Part shown: positions 31,554-40,008 of the stretch, piece after piece
How positions within the stretch are numbered: the stretch's first letter is position 1
How the letters are laid out: each line of letters starts with the position of its first letter
Assembly: GCF_017741815.1 (NCBI RefSeq)
Contig: NZ_JAGHMF010000038.1
Coordinates: forward strand, 1-41,002
Reading direction: 5' to 3'
Origin: Rhizobium sp. 16-488-2b
GTDB taxonomy: Bacteria; Pseudomonadota; Alphaproteobacteria; Rhizobiales; Rhizobiaceae
DNA length: 41,002 bases
Notes under the pieces: model-generated
What the model saw: only the letters and a program-made list of their open reading frames with translations
Told to the model about the DNA's origin: nothing
Databases searched by the model: none
Translations under genes and position numbers: made by a program

Positions 31554-32831
31554 ATGACGGTCAAAACAGACATGGTTCGCCATAGCCGGCGTTCTATGCT
31601 GCAGATGGCAGTAGCGGGTTCGATGCTGATGCTCAGCGCGACCGCGGTTATGAGCCAGGAAGTCACTCTGAATTTTTGGGACATGGTGTGGGGCGGGACT
31701 GAGTATCCCGCTGTGGCCCAGAAGCTCGTTGATCGCTATAACAAAGAAAATCCCGACGTGAACGTTGTCTACCGCGCTGTGCCGTGGACGAACTGGTATG
31801 AAACGTTTGTGACGGCCGTCGCTGCAGGCAGCGCACCCGACCTTTCCACCGGCGGCGGTTATCAGGCAGTGCAGCTCTATTCCCAGGGCGCGATCATGCC
31901 GGTCGACGAACTCGTTGCCAAAATGAATGCCTCCGAATTCGCGCCAGGCACCCTAGATGCCATGAAGTATGACGGTCACTACATGGGTGTTCCGTGGGCG
32001 CTCAGCCCGGACGTTCTGTGGTACCGCAAAGACCTTCTGGCCGAGGCCGGTATCAAAGTTCCAACCAATTGGGACGAACTGCGCGCTGCTGCCCGGGCGC
32101 TGACCAAGGACGGTAAGTACGGCATTGCATCGTCCGGCGACACCAACGGCGCCCATTGGCTGCTCCACTTCGCCGTAGGCAATGGCGGCGGCCTCTTTGA
32201 CAAGGAAGGCGATGCGGCAATCAGCAGCGAACGCACCATGGAAGCATTCCAGTACCTCTCCGACCTCGTCGCCGATGGCTCTGTGAACCCAGCGAGTGTG
32301 GGCTACACCGGTGCTGACGCCCGCGGCGCGCTCTATCGTGGTGAAGTCGCGTTCTACCTGGGTACGGCTGCAGTCGCAAACCGCGCTGGCGACGCCAAGG
32401 ACCAGCTCGGCATCGTTCCACCGCTGGCCGGACCACATGGTGATGTCGCCGGGAGTTGCTCTGTCAACAATATCATGGTCTACAACCAGACCCAGCATAA
32501 GGACGAAACGTTCGCCTTCCTAAAGTGGTGGTCGGAAAATGCCCTTCCGCTGTTCACTGAAGGTATGGTGGGCGACCTGCCCGCACGTGTGTCGATCGCA
32601 AACGACGATCACTTTACCAGCGACAAAAACCTGACCTACGTGCTGAACGACATCGTCCCGGTCGCGAAGTTGATGTCTGAGCACAAGGGCGGCACGTTCC
32701 CGGCGCTGAACGCAGTCGACGGCGATGGTTTCCTGTTCAGCCTCATCCAGTCGATTTGGCAGGGCCAGCCGCTTAAAGGTCCGGCGGCAACCGCCCAGGC
32801 GCACCTCGAAGACATTGTGAAGAGCCAATGA
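31554..32831 (+). CDS. ABC importer solute-binding protein (family 1)
   Basis: This 425-residue CUT1-type binding protein has a Tat-like signal peptide: HSRRSMLQMAVAGSMLMLSA with the twin Arg, cleavage probably near AVMS-QE. The mature start VTLNFWDMVWGGTEYP and the blocks VPWTNWYETFVTAVAAG and GVPWALSPDVLWYRKDLL are typical of sugar or polyol binders. GGGAGA precedes the ATG. Its stop overlaps the permease ATG (ATGA, 32828). Ligand unknown; the operon's dehydrogenases and isomerases suggest a cyclitol or unusual sugar. Confidence 0.9.
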   Translation: MTVKTDMVRHSRRSMLQMAVAGSMLMLSATAVMSQEVTLNFWDMVWGGTEYPAVAQKLVDRYNKENPDVNVVYRAVPWTNWYETFVTAVAAGSAPDLSTGGGYQAVQLYSQGAIMPVDELVAKMNASEFAPGTLDAMKYDGHYMGVPWALSPDVLWYRKDLLAEAGIKVPTNWDELRAAARALTKDGKYGIASSGDTNGAHWLLHFAVGNGGGLFDKEGDAAISSERTMEAFQYLSDLVADGSVNPASVGYTGADARGALYRGEVAFYLGTAAVANRAGDAKDQLGIVPPLAGPHGDVAGSCSVNNIMVYNQTQHKDETFAFLKWWSENALPLFTEGMVGDLPARVSIANDDHFTSDKNLTYVLNDIVPVAKLMSEHKGGTFPALNAVDGDGFLFSLIQSIWQGQPLKGPAATAQAHLEDIVKSQ

Positions 32832-33740
32832 CGGCGGTCGGTATGTCCTCTGAAAAGAAGGTCTGGCGCGAAAGCGCCAGACTGAGAGCACTCAAGGATC
32901 TCTCCACGCCGGCTTTGCTGCTCGCGCCGTCGGTGATCTTGCTGCTGATCGTTATCGTCGTGCCGATGGTGCAGGGGCTGTATTTCAGCTTCACCAATGG
33001 CTCGCTGATGAAAGCTGGCCATTGGGTTGGGTTGGAAAACTATGTCAAGCTCCTGAGCTCTGCCGCGTTCTGGAATTCCCTGCGCTTCAGCGCGATTTTC
33101 GCAGTGTGCAACATCGCGGGGTGCTACGTTCTCGGACTGGGGATCGCACTGCTGATGCAGAAGGACATGCCAGCTCGCGGTCTGTTCCGTGTCTTGCTGT
33201 TGTTACCGTGGATCGTTCCGTCGCTGGTGTCGATCGTGTCGTGGCGCTGGCTGGTGATGGACGACAAGGCGCTGTTCAACCAGATCATCGGTGTGTTTGG
33301 CGGCAGCCCGATCTTCTTCCTGTCCGATAGCACTTGGACCATTACCATCGTCGTGCTCATCAAAATTTGGCGGAGTTTTCCGTTCATGATGCTGTCGCTG
33401 CTCGCAGCGCTGCAGAGCATCGATCGCAGTCTCTACGAGGCAGCCGCGATCGACGGCGCCACCAAATGGCTTATGGAATGTCACGCTACCGCAGATCAAG
33501 AACATCTCGATCGTTCTCTGTTTGCTGATGACGATCTGGTCGGTCAACGACTTCGATACGCCCTGGCTGCTTGCCCAAGGTGGACCCGCTAACGCGACGG
33601 AAAACCTCGTCGTCCTTGCGTACCGATATACCTTCGCTCGCAACGATGTCGGCATGGGTGCCGCGGCATCCTTCGTCACCCTTTTCATTCTGATGGTGCT
33701 GGTGGGTTTCCTGCTCCGTCTACAGCGGCGGAGTCAGTAA
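32828..33740 (+). pseudogene. ABC importer permease, frameshifted
   Basis: The first part (to about 33469) is a good MalF-type permease with membrane helices (LLLAPSVILLLIVIVVPMVQ) up to SLYEAAAIDGATKW in the EAA loop. There the frame breaks: TGG is followed by CTTATGGAAT (33470-33479) before GTCACGCTACCGCAG resumes in another frame, so 2 or 5 bases appear to be lost. The second part continues correctly (IWSVNDFDTPWLLAQGGP, then FVTLFILMVLVGFLLRLQ) to TAA 33738-33740, which overlaps the next ATG. The intact tail and TAATG junction imply a recent lesion. A sequencing error is possible but less likely for this pattern. Confidence 0.85.
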
Positions 33741-34567
33741 TGGACCATCAAACCGTTCTCCAGCGTTGGATGTGGGCCGGCATCACCCTGCTCGTCGTGC
33801 TGATCATCAACTTGCCGATCATTCTCATGGTGCTCAACTCGTTTCAGACGACCGAGCAGATGATCGCGACCAGGGACCTGATCCCACGGATGTTCTCGTT
33901 GGTGAATTATGAAGGGCTGTCACAGACCCCCTTCTTCACTTACCTCAAGAACTCAATCATCACCTCGGTCGGTTCAACGATCTTCAGCGTGACAGCCGCC
34001 GTCCTGGCGGGCTACGCCCTGTCTCGTTATCGCAACGGGCTTCTCAATGGATACTCGGTAGCACTCTTCGCAGTCCAAATGTTCCCGATCATTCTCGCGC
34101 TGATCCCGCTGTTCATGTTGTTCAAACCGTTGGGGCTGATCAATTCGCCGTTGTCGGTCATCATCATCTATGCCGTCGTCAACCTGCCTTTTGTGACGTG
34201 GATGGCCCGCAGCTATTTCGACACCATTCCGCGTGAGCTGGAGGAAGCAGCCCTTATCGATGGATGTGGTCCGCTGACAGCATTTGTTCGTATCGTGCTG
34301 CCTCTGTCGGGGCCCGGTATCGCGGCCGTTTCGATCTATGCTTTCCTCTTTTCGTACAATGAGTTTTTCGTGGCGAACGTGTTCCTGAGGACCACCGACG
34401 TCATGACGCTCCCGGTCGGTATTCGAATGTTTATGGACCAGTTCTCGACGGACTGGGGCAGCCTCATGTCAGCCGCCACGCTGACCATGTTGCCCACCCT
34501 TATCCTCTTCCTCTTCGTCCAAAAGTTCATCCAGCACGGCGCTGTCGCCGGTGGCGTGAAAGGTTAG
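33740..34567 (+). CDS. ABC importer permease (MalG type)
   Basis: This 275-residue inner-membrane permease has six transmembrane helices, starting AGITLLVVLIINLPIILMVL. The EAA loop is LEEAALIDGCGPLTAFVRIV and the protein ends with the usual HGAVAGGVKG. ATG 33740 overlaps the upstream stop. Its partner permease and the ATPase are both frameshifted here, so the importer as written would not function. Confidence 0.9.
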   Translation: MDHQTVLQRWMWAGITLLVVLIINLPIILMVLNSFQTTEQMIATRDLIPRMFSLVNYEGLSQTPFFTYLKNSIITSVGSTIFSVTAAVLAGYALSRYRNGLLNGYSVALFAVQMFPIILALIPLFMLFKPLGLINSPLSVIIIYAVVNLPFVTWMARSYFDTIPRELEEAALIDGCGPLTAFVRIVLPLSGPGIAAVSIYAFLFSYNEFFVANVFLRTTDVMTLPVGIRMFMDQFSTDWGSLMSAATLTMLPTLILFLFVQKFIQHGAVAGGVKG

Positions 34568-34571
34568 TCTC

Positions 34572-35635
34572 ATGGCGTCCCTCACCGTTAAATCGGTCAC
34601 CAAGACCTATGCCAACAACTCCGTTCTGCATGGTGTCGATGTCGATATCGCCGATGGTGAATTCGTTATCCTCGTCGGCCCCAGCGGCTGCGGTAAGTCC
34701 ACACTGCTCCGCATGATTGCAGGCCTCGAAACCACTAGTGGCGGCGAGATCCGGATCGGTGACCGATTGGTCAACAATCTGGCCCCCAAGGATCGCGACA
34801 TAGCCATGGTCTTCCAGGGATATGCGCTCTATCCGCATATGACCGTTGCGCAGAACATGGGCTTCTCGCTCAAGCTCAAGGGTCGGCCTAAGGCAGAGAT
34901 CGATGCTGCCGTGAACCATGCTGCCAACATCTTGTCCCTGACGAATTTGCTGGATCGAACCCCGAAACAGCTCAGTGGTGGGCAACGCAGCGCGTCGCAA
35001 TGGGCCGGGCGATCGTCCGCAATCCCCAAGTCTTCCTGTTCGATGAACCCCTGTCGAATCTCGACGCAAAACTCCGTGTTCACATGCGGTCCGAGATCAA
35101 GGAGCTCCATCAACGGCTTGGAACAACGATTGTTTATGTGACGCATGACCAGACCGAAGCTCTGACCATGGCCGATCGCATCGTGGTGATGCACGGCGGC
35201 CTGGTCGAGCAGATCGGTCGTCCCCTCGAACTCTATGATCGCCCCGAAAATCTCTTTGTCGCTGGCTTTATCGGTTCGCCGGCCATGAACCTGATTGAAG
35301 GGACGATGGAAGCTGCGGGCGCTTTTGTGTCGGCCAGCGGTGTCCGCTTCGCGGTGCCGGGGCTGGCAGCGTCCGACAGGAAGGTGGTGCTTGGCATTCG
35401 GCCGGAGCACCTCGAGCTGGTTGCCGCCGATGCACCCGGCGCCACCACGGGACAGGTCGTCGTTATCGAACCCACCGGGGCGGAGACCTTGATCTCCCTG
35501 CGCTTCGGGACGGATACGGTCGCCGCGCTGGTGCACAGCCGACTGGATCCCGCCTCCGGCAGCGACCTCAGCGTGCGTATCCCTGAAGGATTGGCCCACC
35601 TGTTCGATCAGGAAACCGGCAAACGCATCAACTGA
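34572..35635 (+). pseudogene. ABC importer ATPase, one-base deletion in the signature motif
   Basis: A MalK/UgpC-type ATPase with Walker A GPSGCGKST and VFQGYALYPHMT, then KQLSGGQR. After CAACGC (34988) the expected CAG-CGC-GTC becomes AGC-GCG-TCG: one C of a CC pair is missing. The rest reads normally in the other frame (MGRAIVRNPQVFLFDEPLSN, then YVTHDQTEALTMADR, then the TOBE region) to 35635. A CC-to-C change is a typical sequencing indel, but a second lesion in the partner permease supports real decay. Confidence 0.88.
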
Positions 35636-35712
35636 TCTGCACTCTGGCGCCGAAACATTCCAGGTTCGCGCAGCACGTGCGAGCCTGACCTCTTGCTCAC
35701 TCAGGAAACCCT

Positions 35713-36606
35713 ATGACTATCCGGATCGCTTACAATCCGCTTTCCTTCTCGATGACCGAGGATGGCTACAAGCCAGAGATCACCCCGCCGCTGCCGACCA
35801 TCCTGGCGGCGGTCAGCGCGGCGGGATACGACGGCATCCACGCCGAAATTCCGGCCGACATCACACCGCACACATACAAGGCAATGCTGGGCGATTACGG
35901 CCTCAGCCCCGCACCGGGCTACTTCTCCGCGAATTTTGCTGACGAAGTCGCGGTTGCCGACGCCTTGGAACGTGCCAGGCGGATCGGCTCGGCACATGCA
36001 AAGCTCGGGCTCGATCGAATCTTCTTCGCAGATCGTTTCGGCGCCATCCCGGAACGCATCGTCACGCCGGCGCAGGGTGTCGCGTCAGACCGGGAAACAT
36101 CGCTCCTGGCAGCATCGAACATGGAACGCGTCGCTCGCGTTCTCGTTGCCGAAGGTGTGGTGCCCTGTCTCCACCCGCACATCGGCAGCCGCGTCGAAAC
36201 GCAGGGCGACGCGGAGCTCGTTCTCGACAACGTTCCACCAGACCTTCTCATGTTTGGCCCGGATACAGGGCACCTGGCATGGGCGGGCGCCGACATGGTG
36301 GAGATGTTCACCCGTTATGCCGGCCGGATCGGCGCCGTACACGTCAAGGACTACCACAAGGCCGTTGCCGACGAGGTCAAGGCCCTCGGAGAAACCTACG
36401 ACGATGCAGTCCGCAAGCACATTTGGACCGAACCGGGTCGCGGCAATATCGATCTGAATTCCCCACTGCAGGCTATCGCAGGTTTTGATGGCTGGATGGT
36501 GGTGGAGGTCGATCTTGCAGACCAGCCGACCGTCGAACAGAGCGCGAAAATCTCCATCGACTGGTTGCGCTCGCACCTTGCTGCGGCCACCGGCCAGCGC
36601 CACTAA
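35713..36606 (+). CDS. Sugar phosphate isomerase/epimerase-like TIM-barrel protein
   Basis: This 297-residue protein of the AP-endonuclease-2/xylose-isomerase-like fold has YDGIHAEIPADITPHTYK at the start, metal-site candidates H and E in CLHPHIGSRVET, DTGHLAWAG and VHVKDYHKA, and a final E in WMVVEVDLAD. The IolE/IolH and MocC (rhizopine) enzymes belong to this superfamily. It is 77 bp after the ATPase and 20 bp before a Gfo/Idh/MocA dehydrogenase, a pairing typical of inositol or unusual-sugar catabolism. The exact reaction is not predictable. Confidence 0.85.
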   Translation: MTIRIAYNPLSFSMTEDGYKPEITPPLPTILAAVSAAGYDGIHAEIPADITPHTYKAMLGDYGLSPAPGYFSANFADEVAVADALERARRIGSAHAKLGLDRIFFADRFGAIPERIVTPAQGVASDRETSLLAASNMERVARVLVAEGVVPCLHPHIGSRVETQGDAELVLDNVPPDLLMFGPDTGHLAWAGADMVEMFTRYAGRIGAVHVKDYHKAVADEVKALGETYDDAVRKHIWTEPGRGNIDLNSPLQAIAGFDGWMVVEVDLADQPTVEQSAKISIDWLRSHLAAATGQRH

Positions 36607-36626
36607 CATAGATCGGGTATATAGCG

Positions 36627-37766
36627 ATGACCAAAGTTTATGGTGTCGGCATCATGGGCGCGGGAAATATCTCGTCCGCCTATCTCAAGCTCGCTCCGCT
36701 GTTCAAAAACATGCAGGTGCGTGCGATTGCCGACCTCAACGGTGAGGCAGCCACGAGCCGGGCGAAGGAATACGGCGTCGGAGCCCAGACGCCCGAAGCC
36801 ATGCTCAAGAATTCGGAGATCGACGTCATCGTCAATCTCACAATTCCGTCGGCGCATTTCGCCGTGACGAAGGATATTCTGTCCGCCGGCAAGCATGCCT
36901 ATTCCGAAAAGCCCTTCGTGCTGAGCGTGGAGGAGGGGCTCCAGATCAAGGCCATGGCCGAGCAGCGCGGGCTGAAGGTCGGATCGGCACCGGATACGTT
37001 CCTGGGCGGCTCGCACCAGCAGGCCCGCTCGATCATCGACAGTGGCAAGATCGGTCGCATCGCCTCGGGCACCATGCACATCATGGGTCGAGGCATGGAA
37101 CACTGGCATCCCAATCCCGAATTCTTCTATCAGCCTGGCGGCGGTCCGATGCTCGACATGGGGCCGTACTATATCACCGACCTGATCCACCTGGTTGGTC
37201 CCATCAGGCGGGTAACTGCCTTGACGGGGAAGGCGAAGGAGGAGCGGCTGGTTACGGCGGATGGTCCGAACAAGGGCACTTCAGTCAAGGTCAACACGCC
37301 GACGACGATCCATGCCGTGCTTGAATGCACCAATGGCGCCCTCGTCACCTTGGGCGCCAGCTGGGACGTCTCCAGCCATGGCCATCACAATATCGAACTC
37401 TATGGCACCGACGGCACGCTCTACGTTCCCAATCCGAATTTCTTCAATGGCGAACTGGTCGTAACGGACACTATCGGGACCAAATCGACAATAGAGGCGT
37501 GGGACCACCCCTTTGGCATCGCCAATGAGGATCTCGACAAGCCAATCCCCCGCGCCAATTATCGGAATGCAGGGCTCTCCGACATGCTCGATACGATCGG
37601 AACCAGCCGCAAGCCCCGCTGCGACCTCGATCTGGCCCTGCATGCGGTCGACGTGATGCTGTCGATCCTGAAGTCCGGCGAGATCGGCGAAGCGGTCTCC
37701 ATCCAGACCACTTGCGAGCGGCCCGACGCTTTTACGCCGGAACAGGCCAGAGCACTGCTGCGCTAG
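36627..37766 (+). CDS. Gfo/Idh/MocA-family dehydrogenase
   Basis: This 379-residue NAD(P)-dependent oxidoreductase has a Rossmann start GVGIMGAGNISSAYL, the conserved YSEKPFVLSVEEG (Lys of EKP) and the C-terminal alpha/beta domain with GGGPMLDMGPYYITDLIHL, in which D and H are the usual catalytic candidates. Members oxidise sugars or inositols. It is followed closely by the arginase-like gene and preceded by the isomerase-like gene. Substrate unknown. Confidence 0.9.
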   Translation: MTKVYGVGIMGAGNISSAYLKLAPLFKNMQVRAIADLNGEAATSRAKEYGVGAQTPEAMLKNSEIDVIVNLTIPSAHFAVTKDILSAGKHAYSEKPFVLSVEEGLQIKAMAEQRGLKVGSAPDTFLGGSHQQARSIIDSGKIGRIASGTMHIMGRGMEHWHPNPEFFYQPGGGPMLDMGPYYITDLIHLVGPIRRVTALTGKAKEERLVTADGPNKGTSVKVNTPTTIHAVLECTNGALVTLGASWDVSSHGHHNIELYGTDGTLYVPNPNFFNGELVVTDTIGTKSTIEAWDHPFGIANEDLDKPIPRANYRNAGLSDMLDTIGTSRKPRCDLDLALHAVDVMLSILKSGEIGEAVSIQTTCERPDAFTPEQARALLR

Positions 37767-37837
37767 TCGCCGCGCCTTTTCTTCCTCGACGCAATCTCGC
37801 GTCGAGGCTCTCACACCGCAACCTGACGAGGACAATG

Positions 37838-38797
37838 ATGTTGGACGATATCCGCAAAATGCCGATTACCTTGATCGGCCTGCCTTACAACTACGGCACA
37901 CGTGTGCCGACCAAGACAAACTCGATGTGCAACGGGCCGCTCGTGCTGCTGAAGCAGGAAAACGTTCCCGCTGCGATGGCAAAGGAATTCGACGATATCG
38001 AAGTCATCATGATTGATGACGTGGATGAACCGACGGCGCGTGAGACTGGCGGCGATGTCCGTCTGCTGCCCGCCGGGGATCAGATGGCCCGTCAGCTTGT
38101 CCAGAGCATGCGCCTTGCCACCGTGCTGAGAGAGGCGCGCTCGCGCGGCCGCCTGGCACTCGCGGCCATTGGCACCTGCTCGCAGGCTCTGGGCATGGTG
38201 GGCCGCGTCGCCGAACCCGACGAAGAAATCGGTATGATCTGGCTGGATTGCCATGGTGATGCCAAGACGCCCGATACGACCGAGAACGGCTATTTCGAAG
38301 GCATGCCGGTCACCACCATCGCGGGCCAGTGCTGGCCGCGGATGCGGCGGAAGATTCCGGGTTTCCGGGAGATTTCCGAAGATCGCATCATTTCGGTTGG
38401 GCTGCACGAGCAATATACCGAGCGTGCTCGGCCCGGTTCCGGCTATGCGGTAGGCGAACGGGTCGACAAGCCGGTCATCGAAAAGTTTGGCTTCGAAAGT
38501 GCCCTGACCCAGGCCCTGGATCGTCTGGCGACCCGTTGCAAGAAGGTCTACGTCCACGTTGACGTCGACGTTCTTGATCCGACCGTGCTGCTGCCAAGCT
38601 ACCATACCGCTCCTGGCGGCCTCACCGCCGAACAGCTTGCCAATGCCCTGACACTGATCTCTGAGCGTCTTGAGATTCTCTCGGTTGCCTGGGCTGCTCT
38701 CGATCCTACCCTGGATCCCAAGTGCCTCGACGTGGTGGTGCCCCTGTTCGTGCACTCTGCCAAGGTGACTGCGCAGAGCACTCAGCGCAACGGCTGA
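37838..38797 (+). CDS. Arginase/agmatinase-fold protein with altered metal site
   Basis: This 319-residue ureohydrolase-fold protein keeps the second and third metal motifs, D137-C-H139-G-D141 (WLDCHGDAKTP) and VHVDVDVLDPTVL, plus EGMPVTTIAG. The first motif, normally GGDHS, reads IGTCS, so the metal-binding His is C114 and the preceding Asp is Thr. It may use a different metal, act on a different substrate or be inactive. I chose ATG 37838 because GAGGA lies five bases upstream; 37835 is also possible. A ureohydrolase inside a sugar/cyclitol operon is odd and might point to a guanidino-sugar or guanidino-cyclitol substrate (inference). Confidence 0.8.
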   Translation: MLDDIRKMPITLIGLPYNYGTRVPTKTNSMCNGPLVLLKQENVPAAMAKEFDDIEVIMIDDVDEPTARETGGDVRLLPAGDQMARQLVQSMRLATVLREARSRGRLALAAIGTCSQALGMVGRVAEPDEEIGMIWLDCHGDAKTPDTTENGYFEGMPVTTIAGQCWPRMRRKIPGFREISEDRIISVGLHEQYTERARPGSGYAVGERVDKPVIEKFGFESALTQALDRLATRCKKVYVHVDVDVLDPTVLLPSYHTAPGGLTAEQLANALTLISERLEILSVAWAALDPTLDPKCLDVVVPLFVHSAKVTAQSTQRNG

Positions 38798-38888
38798 GCG
38801 AACGTTCGCCAATCCGACCAACTCACCTCGCCGCGGGGCTATGCTCCGCGTCGACAAATTTCTATCGGTTTGTATCGGGAGTGCCATC

Positions 38889-39941
38889 ATGCGGACCATC
38901 AAGGGCCCGGCCATCTTCCTCGCTCAATTCGTCGGCAATCAAGCGCCATTCAACTCCCTCGACTCCATCTGATAATGGGCAGCCGACTATGGTTACAAGG
39001 GTGTCCAGATACCGACTTGGGTCAGCAGCCTGATCGACCTCGAAAAGGCAGCAAACTCGCAGACTTATGCGGACGAGATCTCTGGCACGGTACGGGCGCA
39101 CGGCCTGGAGATTTCCGAACTATCCACACACCTTCAGGGTCAGTTGGTTGCTTCCCATCCTGCCTACGACTTGCAGCTGGATGGCTTTGCACCTGAGGCC
39201 ATCCGCAACAACAAATCTGGGCGTCAGCAGTGGGCGGTTCAACAATTGCTGTTTGCCGCCAAGGCCTCACAGAATTTGGGGCTGACGGGCCAGGCCACGT
39301 TCTCGGGCTCATTGGCATGGCCGTTCCTCTATCCATTTCCACAGCGCCCGGCGGGCCTGATCACCGAGGCTTTTGCCGAGCTCGCTCGTCGCTGGATGCC
39401 CATCTTGGACGCATTCGAAAATGCTGGCGTGGATGTCGGGTTCGAGCTTCATCCCAGCGAGGACCTGCATGATGGTGTGACGTTCGAGATGTTCCTCGAC
39501 GCCGTGAAAAACCATGGCCGCGCAAACATCCTATATGACCCCAGCCACTTCCTACTCCAGCAGCTGCGTTATCTCGAATTTATCGACATCTACCATGAGC
39601 GCATCAAGCTCTTCCACGTGAAGGATGCCGAGTTCAATCCGACGGGCCGCCAAGGTGTCTATGGCGGCTACCAGAATTGGGTCAACAGGGCAGGACGGTT
39701 CCGATCTCTTGGTGATGGCCAGGTCGATTTCGACGGCATCTTTGCAAAGATGGCGCAATACGATTTTCCCGGGTGGGCTGTTCTTGAATGGGAGTGCGCG
39801 ATCAAACACCCCGAAGATGGAGCCCGTGAAGGCGCTGAGTTCATCCAATCGCGCATAATTCGTGTCACCGAAAACGCATTCGACGACTTCGCCAGCGGAG
39901 GAACAGACCTTGCAGCGAACCGTCGGTTGCTCGGGCTCTGA
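38889..39941 (+). pseudogene. Sugar isomerase/epimerase-like gene with double stop
   Basis: ATG 38889 (GGGAG upstream) begins MRTIKGPAIFLAQFVGNQAP, but codons 28-29 are TGA-TAA, after LDSI and before WAADYGYKGVQIPTWVS, which continues in the same frame as a normal TIM-barrel epimerase-like protein. The rest runs to 39941 with GVDVGFELHPSEDLHDG, then YDPSHFLLQQ, then LFHVKDAEFNP, the expected metal and base residues. Two adjacent in-frame stops are unlikely to be sequencing errors. Internal reinitiation could still make a shorter product, but the first beta strand would be lost. Confidence 0.85.
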
Positions 39942-40008
39942 CCCCGGCAGTGTTGGCCGCACTCCTCCCAGGTCGGTCACCCCGCCCACTTCGAAAGGAA
40001 TAGGATCA

